From assembly GCF_900101905.1 (NCBI RefSeq), contig NZ_FNAJ01000011.1, forward strand, positions 124,001 through 188,000: 64,000 nt of DNA. The letters run 5' to 3'. The position numbers and the translations under genes are program-made. Within the stretch, counting starts at the first letter, position 1, and every line of letters begins with the position of its first letter. Of this stretch, positions 16,473 through 25,020 are shown in pieces. The DNA is from Myxococcus virescens. GTDB taxonomy: Bacteria > Myxococcota > Myxococcia > Myxococcales > Myxococcaceae. The notes below the pieces were generated by a model. That model made no database searches. It was not told the DNA's origin and was given only the letters and a program-made list of their open reading frames with translations.

Positions 16473-17645
16473 TCAGAGCGCGCGCGTGTAGACGCGGTAC
16501 GTCTTGGAGCGCTGGGCGCCCATGGACTCGATGGCGCGGTTGACCAGGTGGTTGTCCTCGAGCGTCCAGGAGATCTCCCCGCCCACGTAGCCCAGCCGCT
16601 TCGCCGTGCGCAGGGTGTCCAGGTACAGGATGGCGTCCAGGCCGCGGCGCCGGTAGCCCTCCTTGATGCCGAGGATGATGAGGCGCAGCCGGTTGATGCG
16701 GCGCGAGGCCAGCGCCAGCTTCACCAGGCCGATGGGCAGGCCGAACGTGGTGAGCCGCCCGTTGGCCGCGCGGATGGCCTGGTTGGCATCCGGCACCGTC
16801 AGGGAGAAGGCCACCGGCTCGCCCTGGACCTCCGCCATGAGCGCGAGCTCCGGCCGGACGACCGTCTTGAGCTCCTTGGCCAGGTGGTCGAACTCCGCGT
16901 CGGTGAAGGGCACGAAGCCCCAGTTCTTCTCCCACGCCGAGTTGTAGATGTCGCGGATGCGCTTCACCTCGGCGTCCAGGTCCTTCATGTTGACCGGACG
17001 CACGACGACGCCGTCGCGCACGCGAATCTTCTCCGCGATGCGCACCACCTTCTCCGGCGGCTGCGCGGACGATGACAGCTCGTAGGCGTACAGGTCCTTG
17101 GCCTTCGTCAGGCCGCAGGCCTCCAGCAGCGCCGCGTAGTAGGGCGGGTTGTGCGGCATCATCACCGCGGGCGGCGTATCGAAGCCGTCGATGAGCAGGC
17201 CCCAGTCCTGGTTGGAGGACAGGTTGGCCGGCCCCAGCATGGCGTCCATGCCCCGCAGGCGCAGCCAGGTCGCGGCGGACTCCAGCAGGGTCCGGGCGAC
17301 GCCCGCGTCATTCACGCACTCGAAGAGACCGAAGAAGCCCTCCTTCGTGCCGTGAATCTCCATGTGCCGCGGATTGCGGATGGCGGCGATGCGGCCCACG
17401 ACGTCCGGACCGCGCCGGGCGAGGAACAGCTCCAGCTCGCCGTACTCGAAGAAGGGGTTCTTCTTCGGGTCCAGGAAGTCCCGGCGCTCCATCTCCAGCG
17501 GAGGAACCCAGTGCGGGTCGCTCTTGTAGAGGGCGTAGGGGAGGCGGATGAACTGCATCCGCTCCGCCTCGCCGCGGACAGGGGTCACCTGCACGTCCGA
17601 GGGCATGGACGAAGATGCGTGGGTCGGCTCGGCGTGGAGGGCCAT
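16473..17645 (-). CDS. bcerS: GNAT-like acyltransferase, probable bacterial ceramide synthase
   Basis: A 390-residue protein with an N-acyltransferase (GNAT) organisation: an N-terminal FIRLPYALYKSDPHWVPPL segment, a central VVGRIAAIRNPRHMEIHG strand, and a C-terminal lobe with GIKEGYRRRGLDAILYLDTL resembling the acyl-CoA pyrophosphate loop. The opening resembles the large GNAT proteins to which bacterial ceramide synthase (bCerS) belongs. It starts seven bases after the Spt-like gene stop, so the two are surely co-transcribed. The predicted reaction is acylation of 3-ketosphinganine or sphinganine. Function is inferred from context plus family. Confidence 0.75.
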   Translation of the reverse strand: MALHAEPTHASSSMPSDVQVTPVRGEAERMQFIRLPYALYKSDPHWVPPLEMERRDFLDPKKNPFFEYGELELFLARRGPDVVGRIAAIRNPRHMEIHGTKEGFFGLFECVNDAGVARTLLESAATWLRLRGMDAMLGPANLSSNQDWGLLIDGFDTPPAVMMPHNPPYYAALLEACGLTKAKDLYAYELSSSAQPPEKVVRIAEKIRVRDGVVVRPVNMKDLDAEVKRIRDIYNSAWEKNWGFVPFTDAEFDHLAKELKTVVRPELALMAEVQGEPVAFSLTVPDANQAIRAANGRLTTFGLPIGLVKLALASRRINRLRLIILGIKEGYRRRGLDAILYLDTLRTAKRLGYVGGEISWTLEDNHLVNRAIESMGAQRSKTYRVYTRAL

Positions 17646-17652
17646 GGGCGGT

Positions 17653-19191
17653 TCAGTTCCGGTCGGAGTGGGCGCCGTTGCGCATGAAGAAGTGAGCGCC
17701 CTTCTCCAGCAACAAGCCCGGCAGCTCGCCGCGCTTCTCCCACAGCTTCATCGGCGCGTTGCCCAGCTTCCGCAGGTCCTCCGGCTGGAGGTTGGCCGCG
17801 CGCCACGTGAGCTGCTCCACCGCGTCGAACAGGCGTCCGGCCACCTCGCGCGACGACATGCGCGACAGCTGGTCCAGGGTGATGCCGCCCTTGTCCGCCA
17901 GCAAGCCGTTCGAGCCCGCAGCCCACTTCTCGCTCGCGCGGTTGGACAGGATGCGGGTGCCCGGGCGGGCAATCTGCACCGGCTCGTAGACGGAGGGGCG
18001 CGTCTCCGGAATCACGCCCAGCTTCCGGCCAATGGTCTCGAAGGTGTCGAGCACGCGGTCCAGCTGCGCGTCCGTGTGCGTGGCCATGTACGAGGTGCGG
18101 ATGAGCGCGTGGCCCGGCTCCACCGCCGGCGGAATCACCGGGTTGGCGAAGACGCCGGCCTCATGCAGCGCGCGCCAGAACCGGAAGCACTTCACCTGGT
18201 CGCCGATGTGCACCGGCACCACCGGCGTCACCGACACCCCCGTGTCGAAGCCCATGGCGCGGAAGCCGTTGTGCATCTTCTCCGCGATGTCCAGCAGGCG
18301 GGCGCGGCGCTCCGGCTCCGCTTCGATGATCTCCAGCGCCTTGAGCGCCGCGGCGATGGAGGCCGGCGTCATGGACGCGGAGAAGATGACCGAGCGCGCC
18401 TTGTGGCGGATGTAGTTGATGACCTCGAAGGGACCGGCCAGCACGCCGCCCAGCGACGCGAAGCTCTTGGAGAAGGTCCCCATGACGAGGTCCGTCTCCT
18501 GCTCCAGGTCGAAGTACTCGGAGGTGCCCCGGCCCAGTGTGCCCAGCACGCCCATGGCGTGCGCGTCATCCGTCATCACCCGCGCGTTGTAGTGCTTCGC
18601 CAGCTCCACGATGCGGGGCAGGTTGCAGATGTCGCCCTCCATGGAGAAGACGCCGTCGGTGACGATGATCTTGCCCGCGTCCGGATCCGCCTGGGACAGC
18701 AGCTGCTCCAGGTGGTCCATGTCGTTGTGGCGGAACTTGCGCTCGGTGGCGAAGGACAGGCGGATGCCGTCCACCAGCGACGCGTGGTTCTGCCGGTCGC
18801 TGAAGACGATGTCGTGCCGGCCCAGGATGGACGCCAGCGCCAGGTTCGTCTGGAAGCCCGTGGAGATGACGATGGCGGACTCGCGGTTGAGGAACTTCGC
18901 CAACCGCGCTTCCAGCTCCTCATGCAGCGCCAGTGTGCCGTTGAGCAGTCGCGAGCCGGAGCTGGTGGTACCGAACTTCTCCGTCGCCTTGATGGCCGCT
19001 TCCTTCACGCGCGGATCGGCGGACAGGCCCAGGTAGTTGTTGGACCCGACCATGATGACGCGCTTGCCTTCGATCTCCACCTCGGTGGCGCCGTGCGACG
19101 CTTCGATGGCACGGAAGTACGGATAGAGACCCGTAGCCTTCGCGATACGGTAGTCCTTCCAGTTACGGCACTTGTCGAAGACGTCGCTCAT
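17653..19191 (-). CDS. spt: Serine palmitoyltransferase-like alpha-oxoamine synthase
   Basis: A 512-residue PLP enzyme of the alpha-oxoamine synthase family (Spt, Kbl, BioF). Visible are VGSNNYLGLSADPRV, GTTSSGSRLLNGTLALHEEL, DDAHAMGVLG and the PLP-lysine motif MGTFSKSFASLGG near residue 241. Its place at the head of an operon with acyltransferase and reductase genes identifies it as the first, committed step of ceramide synthesis (serine plus acyl thioester to 3-ketosphinganine). The usual family length is ~400; here about 110 extra C-terminal residues follow, containing a tryptophan-rich helical stretch. BioF is less likely because no biotin genes are near. Confidence 0.83.
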   Translation of the reverse strand: MSDVFDKCRNWKDYRIAKATGLYPYFRAIEASHGATEVEIEGKRVIMVGSNNYLGLSADPRVKEAAIKATEKFGTTSSGSRLLNGTLALHEELEARLAKFLNRESAIVISTGFQTNLALASILGRHDIVFSDRQNHASLVDGIRLSFATERKFRHNDMDHLEQLLSQADPDAGKIIVTDGVFSMEGDICNLPRIVELAKHYNARVMTDDAHAMGVLGTLGRGTSEYFDLEQETDLVMGTFSKSFASLGGVLAGPFEVINYIRHKARSVIFSASMTPASIAAALKALEIIEAEPERRARLLDIAEKMHNGFRAMGFDTGVSVTPVVPVHIGDQVKCFRFWRALHEAGVFANPVIPPAVEPGHALIRTSYMATHTDAQLDRVLDTFETIGRKLGVIPETRPSVYEPVQIARPGTRILSNRASEKWAAGSNGLLADKGGITLDQLSRMSSREVAGRLFDAVEQLTWRAANLQPEDLRKLGNAPMKLWEKRGELPGLLLEKGAHFFMRNGAHSDRN

Positions 19192-19340
19192 GGGTGATCG
19201 GTCTTTCTCTCAGGCTGCGTCGGGAGGCATGGACCGGCCCGGGAGCCTGGGGCTCTCCAGTCGCGACTCCCCCGATTGAAGGAACGTTCCGCTTCGGGGA
19301 TTTGTGCGTCCGGCGGCCTCCCACGGGGGACGCGGGGCCG

Positions 19341-19369
19341 TGAATAAAGAGGGAGCGCGGCAGTGTCAA
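19341..19369 (-). promoter_or_regulatory. Candidate sigma-70 promoter of the ceramide operon
   Basis: On the minus strand a perfect -35 TTGACA (19364-19369) is followed after exactly 17 bases by TATTCA (19341-19346). Predicted start near 19334 leaves a leader of ~140 bases before the spt ATG. The -10 is weak (three of six). Confidence 0.5.
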
Positions 19370-19471
19370 GGCAAGCGCCGCGCCATCCTTCCCGCTGTCG
19401 CCACCCGTATCCGTGCTCGCCTTGACAGCACTGAGACTTTGATGGCACCCCGCCGTCTGACACACGGTGTT

Positions 19472-19489
19472 CTCCAGTCGATACTGGAG
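19472..19489. promoter_or_regulatory. Perfect 7-bp dyad, operator or RNA hairpin
   Basis: CTCCAGT-CGAT-ACTGGAG is a perfect inverted repeat 134 bases before the RND transporter start. The form resembles operators of MerR-type regulators, but I see no flanking -35/-10 pair at their usual spacing. An RNA hairpin is also possible. Confidence 0.35.
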
Positions 19490-19494
19490 TGCAA

Positions 19495-19516
19495 GGTGTG
19501 CATCGGGCTGCACACC
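19495..19516. promoter_or_regulatory. Perfect 8-bp dyad next to the preceding one
   Basis: GGTGTGCA-TCGGGC-TGCACACC starts five bases after the previous dyad. Two consecutive hairpins could form in the leader RNA of the rightward operon, or this could be a second operator. No T-run follows. Confidence 0.35.
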
Positions 19517-19622
19517 TGCCGTGGGCGTGACGCGCCTGGAAGCCCTCCGCTTCACCCGCTGTTCAAGGACGCCGCTGACTGGCCGGGAATTTGCTCGGTC
19601 GCCGGTCCCCGAGGAGTCGACG

Positions 19623-22124
19623 TTGGCCAGGTCACACCGGTGGTTCGAAGGCTTCATCCAGGCCGCGGTTTCGCGCCCCTGGCAGGTGTTGCTGGTGTTT
19701 TCACTGCTCGCGCTGGGCGGTATGGCGCTGGCGTCGCGCTTGGAATTCCGCGGGTCGTTCGTGGAGTTGCTCCCTCAGGGATCCCAAGAAGTGCGGGATC
19801 TGACACGCGTGTCAGAGAAGGCAGGCGGGGACGGCTACCTGGTCCTCGTGGCAAAGGGAGACACTCCGGAGCGCCTGGAGGCATACGCGGCCGAATTGCA
19901 GACGCAATTGGAAGCGATGCCCGAGGTCCGCTACGTCGAGCACCGCTATGACGTGGACTTCTTCCGTCGAAATGCGCTGCTGTTATTGCCCATCGAGAAG
20001 CTCGCCGCGCTGCGCCAGGACCTGACGGCGCGTGTGCGTTACGAGCGGCAACGCGCCAACCCGTTCTTCTTCGATTTGGGGGGCACGCCGGAGCCGCCGG
20101 ACTTCGAGGCCATCGCGAAGAAGTACGCGCCGGACGCGCCCATGCGCGCGACGTTGGCCAGCGCGGACGGCACTGAAGTCTATTTGATGATCAAGCCGTC
20201 CGGGACGGCCGGGGATTTGGGGTTCGCGCGGCGCTTCGTGGACCAGGCCATGGGCACCGGACGCACGCTCGCGGCGCAGCGCTATCCGGGCGTGACGTTG
20301 CAGGCCACGGGCAACTTCCAGGGGCGCATCGAAGAGGACGCGGTGATGCGCGGCGACCTGTCGCGCGCCGGCACGCTGTCCGCGCTCATCGCGGTGGGGC
20401 TCATCCTGCTCGCCACGCGGCGTGTCGCGGCGCTGGCCGTGGTCGGCATCCCCGTCATGGTGGGCGTGGTGTTGACGTTCGCGGCGGCGCAGCTCGCCAT
20501 TGGCCACCTCAACATCGTGACGGGGTTCCTCGTCGCCATCTTGATTGGCCTGGGGATCGAGTACGGCGTCCACCTGTGCATGCGGTACTGGGAGGAGCGG
20601 CGCGCGCGTCCGGCCCGCGAGGCCATTGTCACGGCGGTGCGCGGCACCTTCAGCGGCGCGGTGACGTCCGCGGTGACGAACGCGGCGGCGTTCTTCGTGC
20701 TGCTGCTGGCCCAGTTCCAGGCCTTCAACCAGTTCGGCCTGCTGGCGGGCCTGGGCGTGCTGCTGGCCGTGCTGGCGACGTATGCGATGGTGCCCTCGCT
20801 GCTGGCCATCGCGGAGCGGCTGCGTCCGGCCCGCGTGGACGTGGCGGCTGAAGCGACCGCGTCCCACGTGTCCCAGCCGGAGCGGGCGTGGCGGCGCTGG
20901 CCCACGGGCGCCATCGCCGCGCTGGCGCTGTCGGTGGTGGGCTTCGCCGCGTTCTCCGTCTCCGTGGCGCCCCAACTGGGCTTTGAGACGGACATGCGCA
21001 AGCTCAAGGGGGAGTCTCCGGCATCGCGCCTGGATGACCGCGTCACCGAACAGCTGGGCCAGCCCCTCAACCCGGCCATCTTCCTGGTGGATGACGTGGC
21101 GCAGGCGGCGCAGGTGGAGGCCGTCATCGCGGAGGTGAAGCAGCGCAACGGCGCGGACTCCGCCATCCTCGACTCCGCGTCCCTCAACGACTTGTTGCCT
21201 ACCGATGTCGAGCGCCGGGAGGTGGAGCTGGCGGCCCTGCGCGAGGCCTTCCAGGGCCTGGAGGATCTGCCCGCGGAGCTTCGCGAGGACGCGCGGCTCC
21301 AGGAGTTCCAGCGGATGCTGGAGGCGAAGCCCTACGGCCTGGAGGCGTTGCCGGTGGAGGTGCGCCGGCGCTTCGAGGCCACGGACGGGAAGGGCACCTT
21401 CCTGCTCCTGTTCCCCTCCGTCTCCAACTCCGACACCGAGGAGCTGCGGCGCTGGGCCACGCAGATCGACCAGGTGGTGGAGGGCGTGAAGGCGCGCGGC
21501 ATCGACCTGGCCGTGCTGGACAGCAACCGCATCGCCGCGCGCATCTTCGCGCTGGTGAGCGCGGACGGGCCGCTCATCCTGTGGTCCGCCGCCGCGGTGG
21601 TGTTCGTCGTCATCCTGGTGAGCCTGCGCAGCTTCAAGCGCGCGTTGCTCGTCACCGGGCCGCTGTTCCTGGGCATGACGTGCCTGGCGGGTGGCATGTA
21701 CCTCTTCGACGTCCAGCTCAACTTCATCAACGCGGTGGTCCTGCCGAACCTGCTGGCCATCGCCGTGGACAACTCGGTGCATCTCTTCCACCGGTACGAG
21801 GAAGAGGGGCCCGGCTCGCTCGGCAAGGTGGTGCGCCACACAGGGCTGGCGGCCGTGGTGGCCACGCTGTCCAACGCGGCCGGGTATGGCGCGCTACTGG
21901 TCGCCAACCACCAGGGCCTGCGGAGTATCGGTCAGATTGCGCTGCTGGGGGTCATGTGCACCTTCTTGGGGACCACGGTCTTCTTCCCCGCGCTGCTCGC
22001 CTTGTTGGAGCGGTGGAAGGGGCGCGAGAATGTGGTGGCGGGGAAGGGAGCGGTCGTTCAGAGCCTCGAACTCGGCGATTCTGGTGCGCAAGCCGCGCCG
22101 CCGGGGGAGCGTAAGTCGGCGTGA
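19623..22124 (+). CDS. RND/MMPL-family lipid transporter (HpnN-like)
   Basis: An 833-residue inner-membrane protein built as a tandem repeat: one N-terminal helix, a large periplasmic loop, a bundle of helices (e.g. VVGIPVMVGVVLTFAAAQLA, then the GLGIEYGVHL segment), and the same pattern again in the second half (FINAVVLPNLLAIAVDNSVHLF). The conserved acidic/glycine segment in the fourth helix is typical of MMPL/HpnN transporters, which move lipids such as hopanoids. I chose TTG 19623 because GAGGAG (19611-19616) lies six bases upstream and the first helix follows; the frame is open further upstream without a site. It overlaps the PAP2 gene (GTGA). Confidence 0.85.
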   Translation: MARSHRWFEGFIQAAVSRPWQVLLVFSLLALGGMALASRLEFRGSFVELLPQGSQEVRDLTRVSEKAGGDGYLVLVAKGDTPERLEAYAAELQTQLEAMPEVRYVEHRYDVDFFRRNALLLLPIEKLAALRQDLTARVRYERQRANPFFFDLGGTPEPPDFEAIAKKYAPDAPMRATLASADGTEVYLMIKPSGTAGDLGFARRFVDQAMGTGRTLAAQRYPGVTLQATGNFQGRIEEDAVMRGDLSRAGTLSALIAVGLILLATRRVAALAVVGIPVMVGVVLTFAAAQLAIGHLNIVTGFLVAILIGLGIEYGVHLCMRYWEERRARPAREAIVTAVRGTFSGAVTSAVTNAAAFFVLLLAQFQAFNQFGLLAGLGVLLAVLATYAMVPSLLAIAERLRPARVDVAAEATASHVSQPERAWRRWPTGAIAALALSVVGFAAFSVSVAPQLGFETDMRKLKGESPASRLDDRVTEQLGQPLNPAIFLVDDVAQAAQVEAVIAEVKQRNGADSAILDSASLNDLLPTDVERREVELAALREAFQGLEDLPAELREDARLQEFQRMLEAKPYGLEALPVEVRRRFEATDGKGTFLLLFPSVSNSDTEELRRWATQIDQVVEGVKARGIDLAVLDSNRIAARIFALVSADGPLILWSAAAVVFVVILVSLRSFKRALLVTGPLFLGMTCLAGGMYLFDVQLNFINAVVLPNLLAIAVDNSVHLFHRYEEEGPGSLGKVVRHTGLAAVVATLSNAAGYGALLVANHQGLRSIGQIALLGVMCTFLGTTVFFPALLALLERWKGRENVVAGKGAVVQSLELGDSGAQAAPPGERKSA

Positions 22125-23068
22125 GTTCCTGGGTTTCCCAAAGCGTTCGCGGTGAGACGGTGCGCGTCCAGCTCACCACCGTGGACCTCATCATCGTCGT
22201 GTCCTGCGCGTTGGCTTCGCTGCTCCTGCTGGGGCCGGGCCGGTGGGCGCCAGATGCGCTGCGCTGCGCGGGATTGTTCGCGGTGGTGGGCCTGGGGCCG
22301 CTCGTCTTCCGGACGCTGGCCGCGTCGTTCCCGGGGCACCGGTGGATTCATGTCCTCGCGGACTGGTGGCTGCTGCCCACCGCGGTGATGACGCACGGCT
22401 GGCTGGCTCCCGTGGTGGACACGGTGAACCCCTTCCTCAAGGACGCGCAGTTGGTGGCGGCCGACCAGCGGCTCTTCGGCATGCAGGCGGCGGTGGTGCT
22501 GTCGCGCGTCGTCCCGGCCTGGCTCAACGACATCCTGATGGTCTGTTACTACGGCCACTTCGTCTGGGCGCTGGTGATGGGACTGGTGCTCTACCGGCGC
22601 CCGGGCGGCGCGGAGTACGACGAGTACCTCACCGCGTTGGGGCTCCTCTTCTTCCTCAACTACGCGGCGTATGCGCTGGTGCCCGCGGTGGGGCCTCGCT
22701 ACTTCCTGGTCGATGCGTTCGATGGGCCACTGCGGGGCACGCTGACGCCGTTGCTGGATTCACTCATGCGCAAGCCGCTGTTCGCGCGGGATTGCTTCCC
22801 GTCAGGACACACCGGCGCCACGCTGTTGGTGCTGTACTACGCTTGGCGGTTCTCCCGCCGCGTCTTCTGGGTGATGTTGCTGCCGGGCCTGGGGCTCATC
22901 GCGGCCACGCTGGTGGGCCGTTTCCACTACGCCACGGACCTGCTCTGCGCGGTGCCCATGGTCATGCTGGTGACGGGGCTGGCGCTGGGCGTTTCCCGGG
23001 CGGCCCGACAGCGTGAAGTGGCGAAGGACGCGCGTTCCGTGCCGGTGGACGCTATCGTCAGGCCCTGA
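22121..23068 (+). CDS. PAP2-superfamily membrane enzyme, AUR1/inositol-phosphoceramide-synthase-like
   Basis: A 315-residue polytopic membrane protein. PAP2 active-site motifs are CFPSGHTGATL (near residue 225) and GRFHYATD (near 267). The classical first PAP2 motif (K-x6-RP) is absent; instead GPRYFL is found near residue 190, the arrangement of the AUR1-like (PAP2_3) branch, which transfers phosphoinositol headgroups to ceramide. Being next to a ceramide operon strengthens this reading. It could instead be a lipid phosphate phosphatase. GTG 22121 overlaps the RND stop, so the two proteins are translationally coupled. Confidence 0.78.
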   Translation: MSSWVSQSVRGETVRVQLTTVDLIIVVSCALASLLLLGPGRWAPDALRCAGLFAVVGLGPLVFRTLAASFPGHRWIHVLADWWLLPTAVMTHGWLAPVVDTVNPFLKDAQLVAADQRLFGMQAAVVLSRVVPAWLNDILMVCYYGHFVWALVMGLVLYRRPGGAEYDEYLTALGLLFFLNYAAYALVPAVGPRYFLVDAFDGPLRGTLTPLLDSLMRKPLFARDCFPSGHTGATLLVLYYAWRFSRRVFWVMLLPGLGLIAATLVGRFHYATDLLCAVPMVMLVTGLALGVSRAARQREVAKDARSVPVDAIVRP

Positions 23069-23104
23069 GCGCCCGGACGTTGGCGGCGCGAGGAGCCGAC
23101 GCCC

Positions 23105-24295
23105 ATGTCCAGGCCCGTAGCCGCGCAGCGAGTCACCCGGTTCGCCACCACCGTCTTCTCCGAGTTCAGCGCCCTGGCCGCCCGCCACGGCGCGGTGAAC
23201 CTGGGGCAGGGGTTCCCTGACTTCGACGGCCCGGCCGCCATCAAGGAAGCGGCGCAGCGCGCCATCCGCGACGGGGGCAACCAGTACGCCATGGGCGCGG
23301 GCGCTCGGGAGTTGCGCGTGGCCATCGCCGAGCACTCGGCGCGCTTCTACGGCCAGACAGTGGACCCGGACACCATGGTGACGGTGACGAGCGGCGCCAC
23401 CGAGGCCATCCTCGACACGCTGCTGGGGCTGGTGGACCCGGGCGACGAGGTGGTGGCCTTCGAGCCCTTCTACGACTCCTACGACGCCAACATCACCTTC
23501 GTGGGGGCCACCGCGCGCTTCGTGCCGCTGCGCCCGCCGGACGCGGACCACGCGCAGTGGTGGTTCGACCGGGACGAGGTCCGCGCCGCCTTCAACCCGC
23601 GCACCCGGTTGCTCATCCTCAACACGCCCCACAACCCGACGGGGAAGGTGTTCACCCGCGACGAGCTGACGTTCCTGGCCGAACTGTGCGCCGAGTTCGA
23701 CGTGAAGGTCCTCTCCGACGAGGTGTACGAGCACCTCGTCTTCGCGCCCGCCCGCCACCTGCGTCCGGCCACGCTGCCCGGGCTGGCCGAGCGCACCGTG
23801 ACGGTGAGCAGCGGCGGGAAGACATTCAGCCTCACCGGCTGGAAGGTGGGCTGGGTCATCGCGCCGCCGCCGCTGCGGGACGCGGTGCAGCGGGCCCACC
23901 AGTTCGTAACCTTCGCAACCGCCGCGCCGCTACAGGCCGCGATGGCGGAGGCGCTGCGGTTGCCGGACGTGTACTTCACGGAGCTGACGGCGTCCTATGC
24001 GGCGAAGCGGGAGCGGCTGCTCACCGGGCTGCGCGAGGCCGGGCTGACGGCGTTCGCCCCGGAGGGCAGCTACTTCATCCTCGCGGACATCAGGCGCCAG
24101 GGCTTCGCCGATGACGTGGCCTTCTGCCGCCACCTGGTGTCCGAGGTGGGTGTGGCGGCCATTCCGCCCAGCGTCTTCTATGGCCCGGCGCACCGGCACC
24201 TGGGGCAGGGACTGGCCCGCTTCGCCTTCTGCAAGACGGAGGCGGTGCTGGACGAAGCCGTGCGCCGCCTGCGCGCGGGCCTGTCGTCGCGATGA
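23105..24295 (+). CDS. Class I PLP-dependent aminotransferase (kynurenine/methionine type)
   Basis: A 396-residue aminotransferase with VNLGQGFPDFDGP near the N-terminus, the substrate strand ILNTPHNPTGKVF, SDEVYEHLVF and the PLP-lysine motif SSGGKTFSLTGWKVGW. The N-terminal GQGFPDF and the motif around the lysine resemble the kynurenine-oxoglutarate/methionine aminotransferase group (YbdL-like). It converts an amino acid and a 2-oxo acid; the substrate cannot be fixed from sequence. It lies 36 bases after the PAP2 gene and its stop overlaps the next start (ATGA), so it is in the same operon, though no metabolic link to lipids is obvious. Confidence 0.88.
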   Translation: MSRPVAAQRVTRFATTVFSEFSALAARHGAVNLGQGFPDFDGPAAIKEAAQRAIRDGGNQYAMGAGARELRVAIAEHSARFYGQTVDPDTMVTVTSGATEAILDTLLGLVDPGDEVVAFEPFYDSYDANITFVGATARFVPLRPPDADHAQWWFDRDEVRAAFNPRTRLLILNTPHNPTGKVFTRDELTFLAELCAEFDVKVLSDEVYEHLVFAPARHLRPATLPGLAERTVTVSSGGKTFSLTGWKVGWVIAPPPLRDAVQRAHQFVTFATAAPLQAAMAEALRLPDVYFTELTASYAAKRERLLTGLREAGLTAFAPEGSYFILADIRRQGFADDVAFCRHLVSEVGVAAIPPSVFYGPAHRHLGQGLARFAFCKTEAVLDEAVRRLRAGLSSR

Positions 24296-25020
24296 GCTTC
24301 TTCGGAGAGCTCTACCTTCGCAGCACGCTGCCGTTCCTGTCGGAGGCCGTCACCACGCGTGAGGTGGACTACCTGGCCCGAGCCTTCGCGGACGTGGCGG
24401 GGCCGGCGCCCGTGGTGGACCTGGGGTGCGGCCACGGCCGCCACGCGGCGCGGCTGAACGCGGTGGGGCCTCTGGCGGGGCGCGTCATCGGGCTGGAGTT
24501 GGACGCACTGTCGTTGGCCATGCGGCGCCCGGGCTTCCCGGCGATCCAAGGGGACCTGCGGGCCCTGCCATTTCGCGAGGCGTCCCTGGCGGGGGCCTAC
24601 GCGTGGTACTCGACGCTGGCTGCCTTCACGGATGGCGAGCACATGCACATCCTCCGCGAGGTCGCGCGCGTGCTGCGGCCAGGAGGACGGTGGGTGTTCC
24701 AGACGGTGCCGTTCGAGCGACTGGCCGCGTCCCCCCGGGCGGCCTTCCGCGAGACGCTGCCGGATGGAAGCGTCCTGGAGGAGGAGAGCTGCTTCGACGC
24801 CTCGACGGGGCGGGACGAGGGACGTCGGACGCTGACCTCCCCGGAGGGGCGATGCCTGCGCGCATCCTATTCCCTTCGTTACTATCCCCTTGCGGATTGG
24901 GTGCGGCTGTTGGAAAGCACGGGATTTTCCGTCGTCTGGGTGCACGGTGGCCTGGCGGGTGGGCCGCTGGACGCGCAGTCAACCGACCTGATCGTGGGAG
25001 CGGAGCGGCGCCATGGCTGA
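24292..25020 (+). CDS. Class I SAM-dependent methyltransferase
   Basis: A 242-residue protein with motif I VVDLGCGHGRHAARL, acidic strand IGLELDALSLAM, motif II-like AIQGDLRALPF and the LRPGGRWVFQTV post-motif, as in small-molecule methyltransferases of the UbiE/Methyltransf_11 type. The substrate is unknown. It overlaps the aminotransferase stop by four bases and the HMG-CoA lyase start by eight, so these three genes are tightly coupled. Confidence 0.85.
   Translation: MSFFGELYLRSTLPFLSEAVTTREVDYLARAFADVAGPAPVVDLGCGHGRHAARLNAVGPLAGRVIGLELDALSLAMRRPGFPAIQGDLRALPFREASLAGAYAWYSTLAAFTDGEHMHILREVARVLRPGGRWVFQTVPFERLAASPRAAFRETLPDGSVLEEESCFDASTGRDEGRRTLTSPEGRCLRASYSLRYYPLADWVRLLESTGFSVVWVHGGLAGGPLDAQSTDLIVGAERRHG

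Larger units (their letters stand above)
19192..19622. promoter_or_regulatory. 431-base divergent control region of the ceramide and lipid-transport operons
   Basis: No gene is supported here. It contains a sigma-70-like promoter toward spt, a 9-base inverted repeat TGTCAAGGC (19364-19372) / GCCTTGACA (19419-19427) so that each strand carries a TTGACA box, and two further dyads listed separately. I could not find a good -10 for the rightward TTGACA. Shared control of the two operons is plausible. Confidence 0.55.

Noticed and set aside
17653-19191. 8-amino-7-oxononanoate synthase (BioF) or 2-amino-3-ketobutyrate ligase (Kbl)
   Set aside because: No biotin or threonine-catabolism genes nearby; the operon partners and long C-terminus fit serine palmitoyltransferase better.
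19472-19489. MerR-type operator within a promoter spacer
   Set aside because: The dyad looks right, but no -35/-10 pair with 19-base spacing surrounds it and no merR gene is present; kept only as an unassigned dyad.
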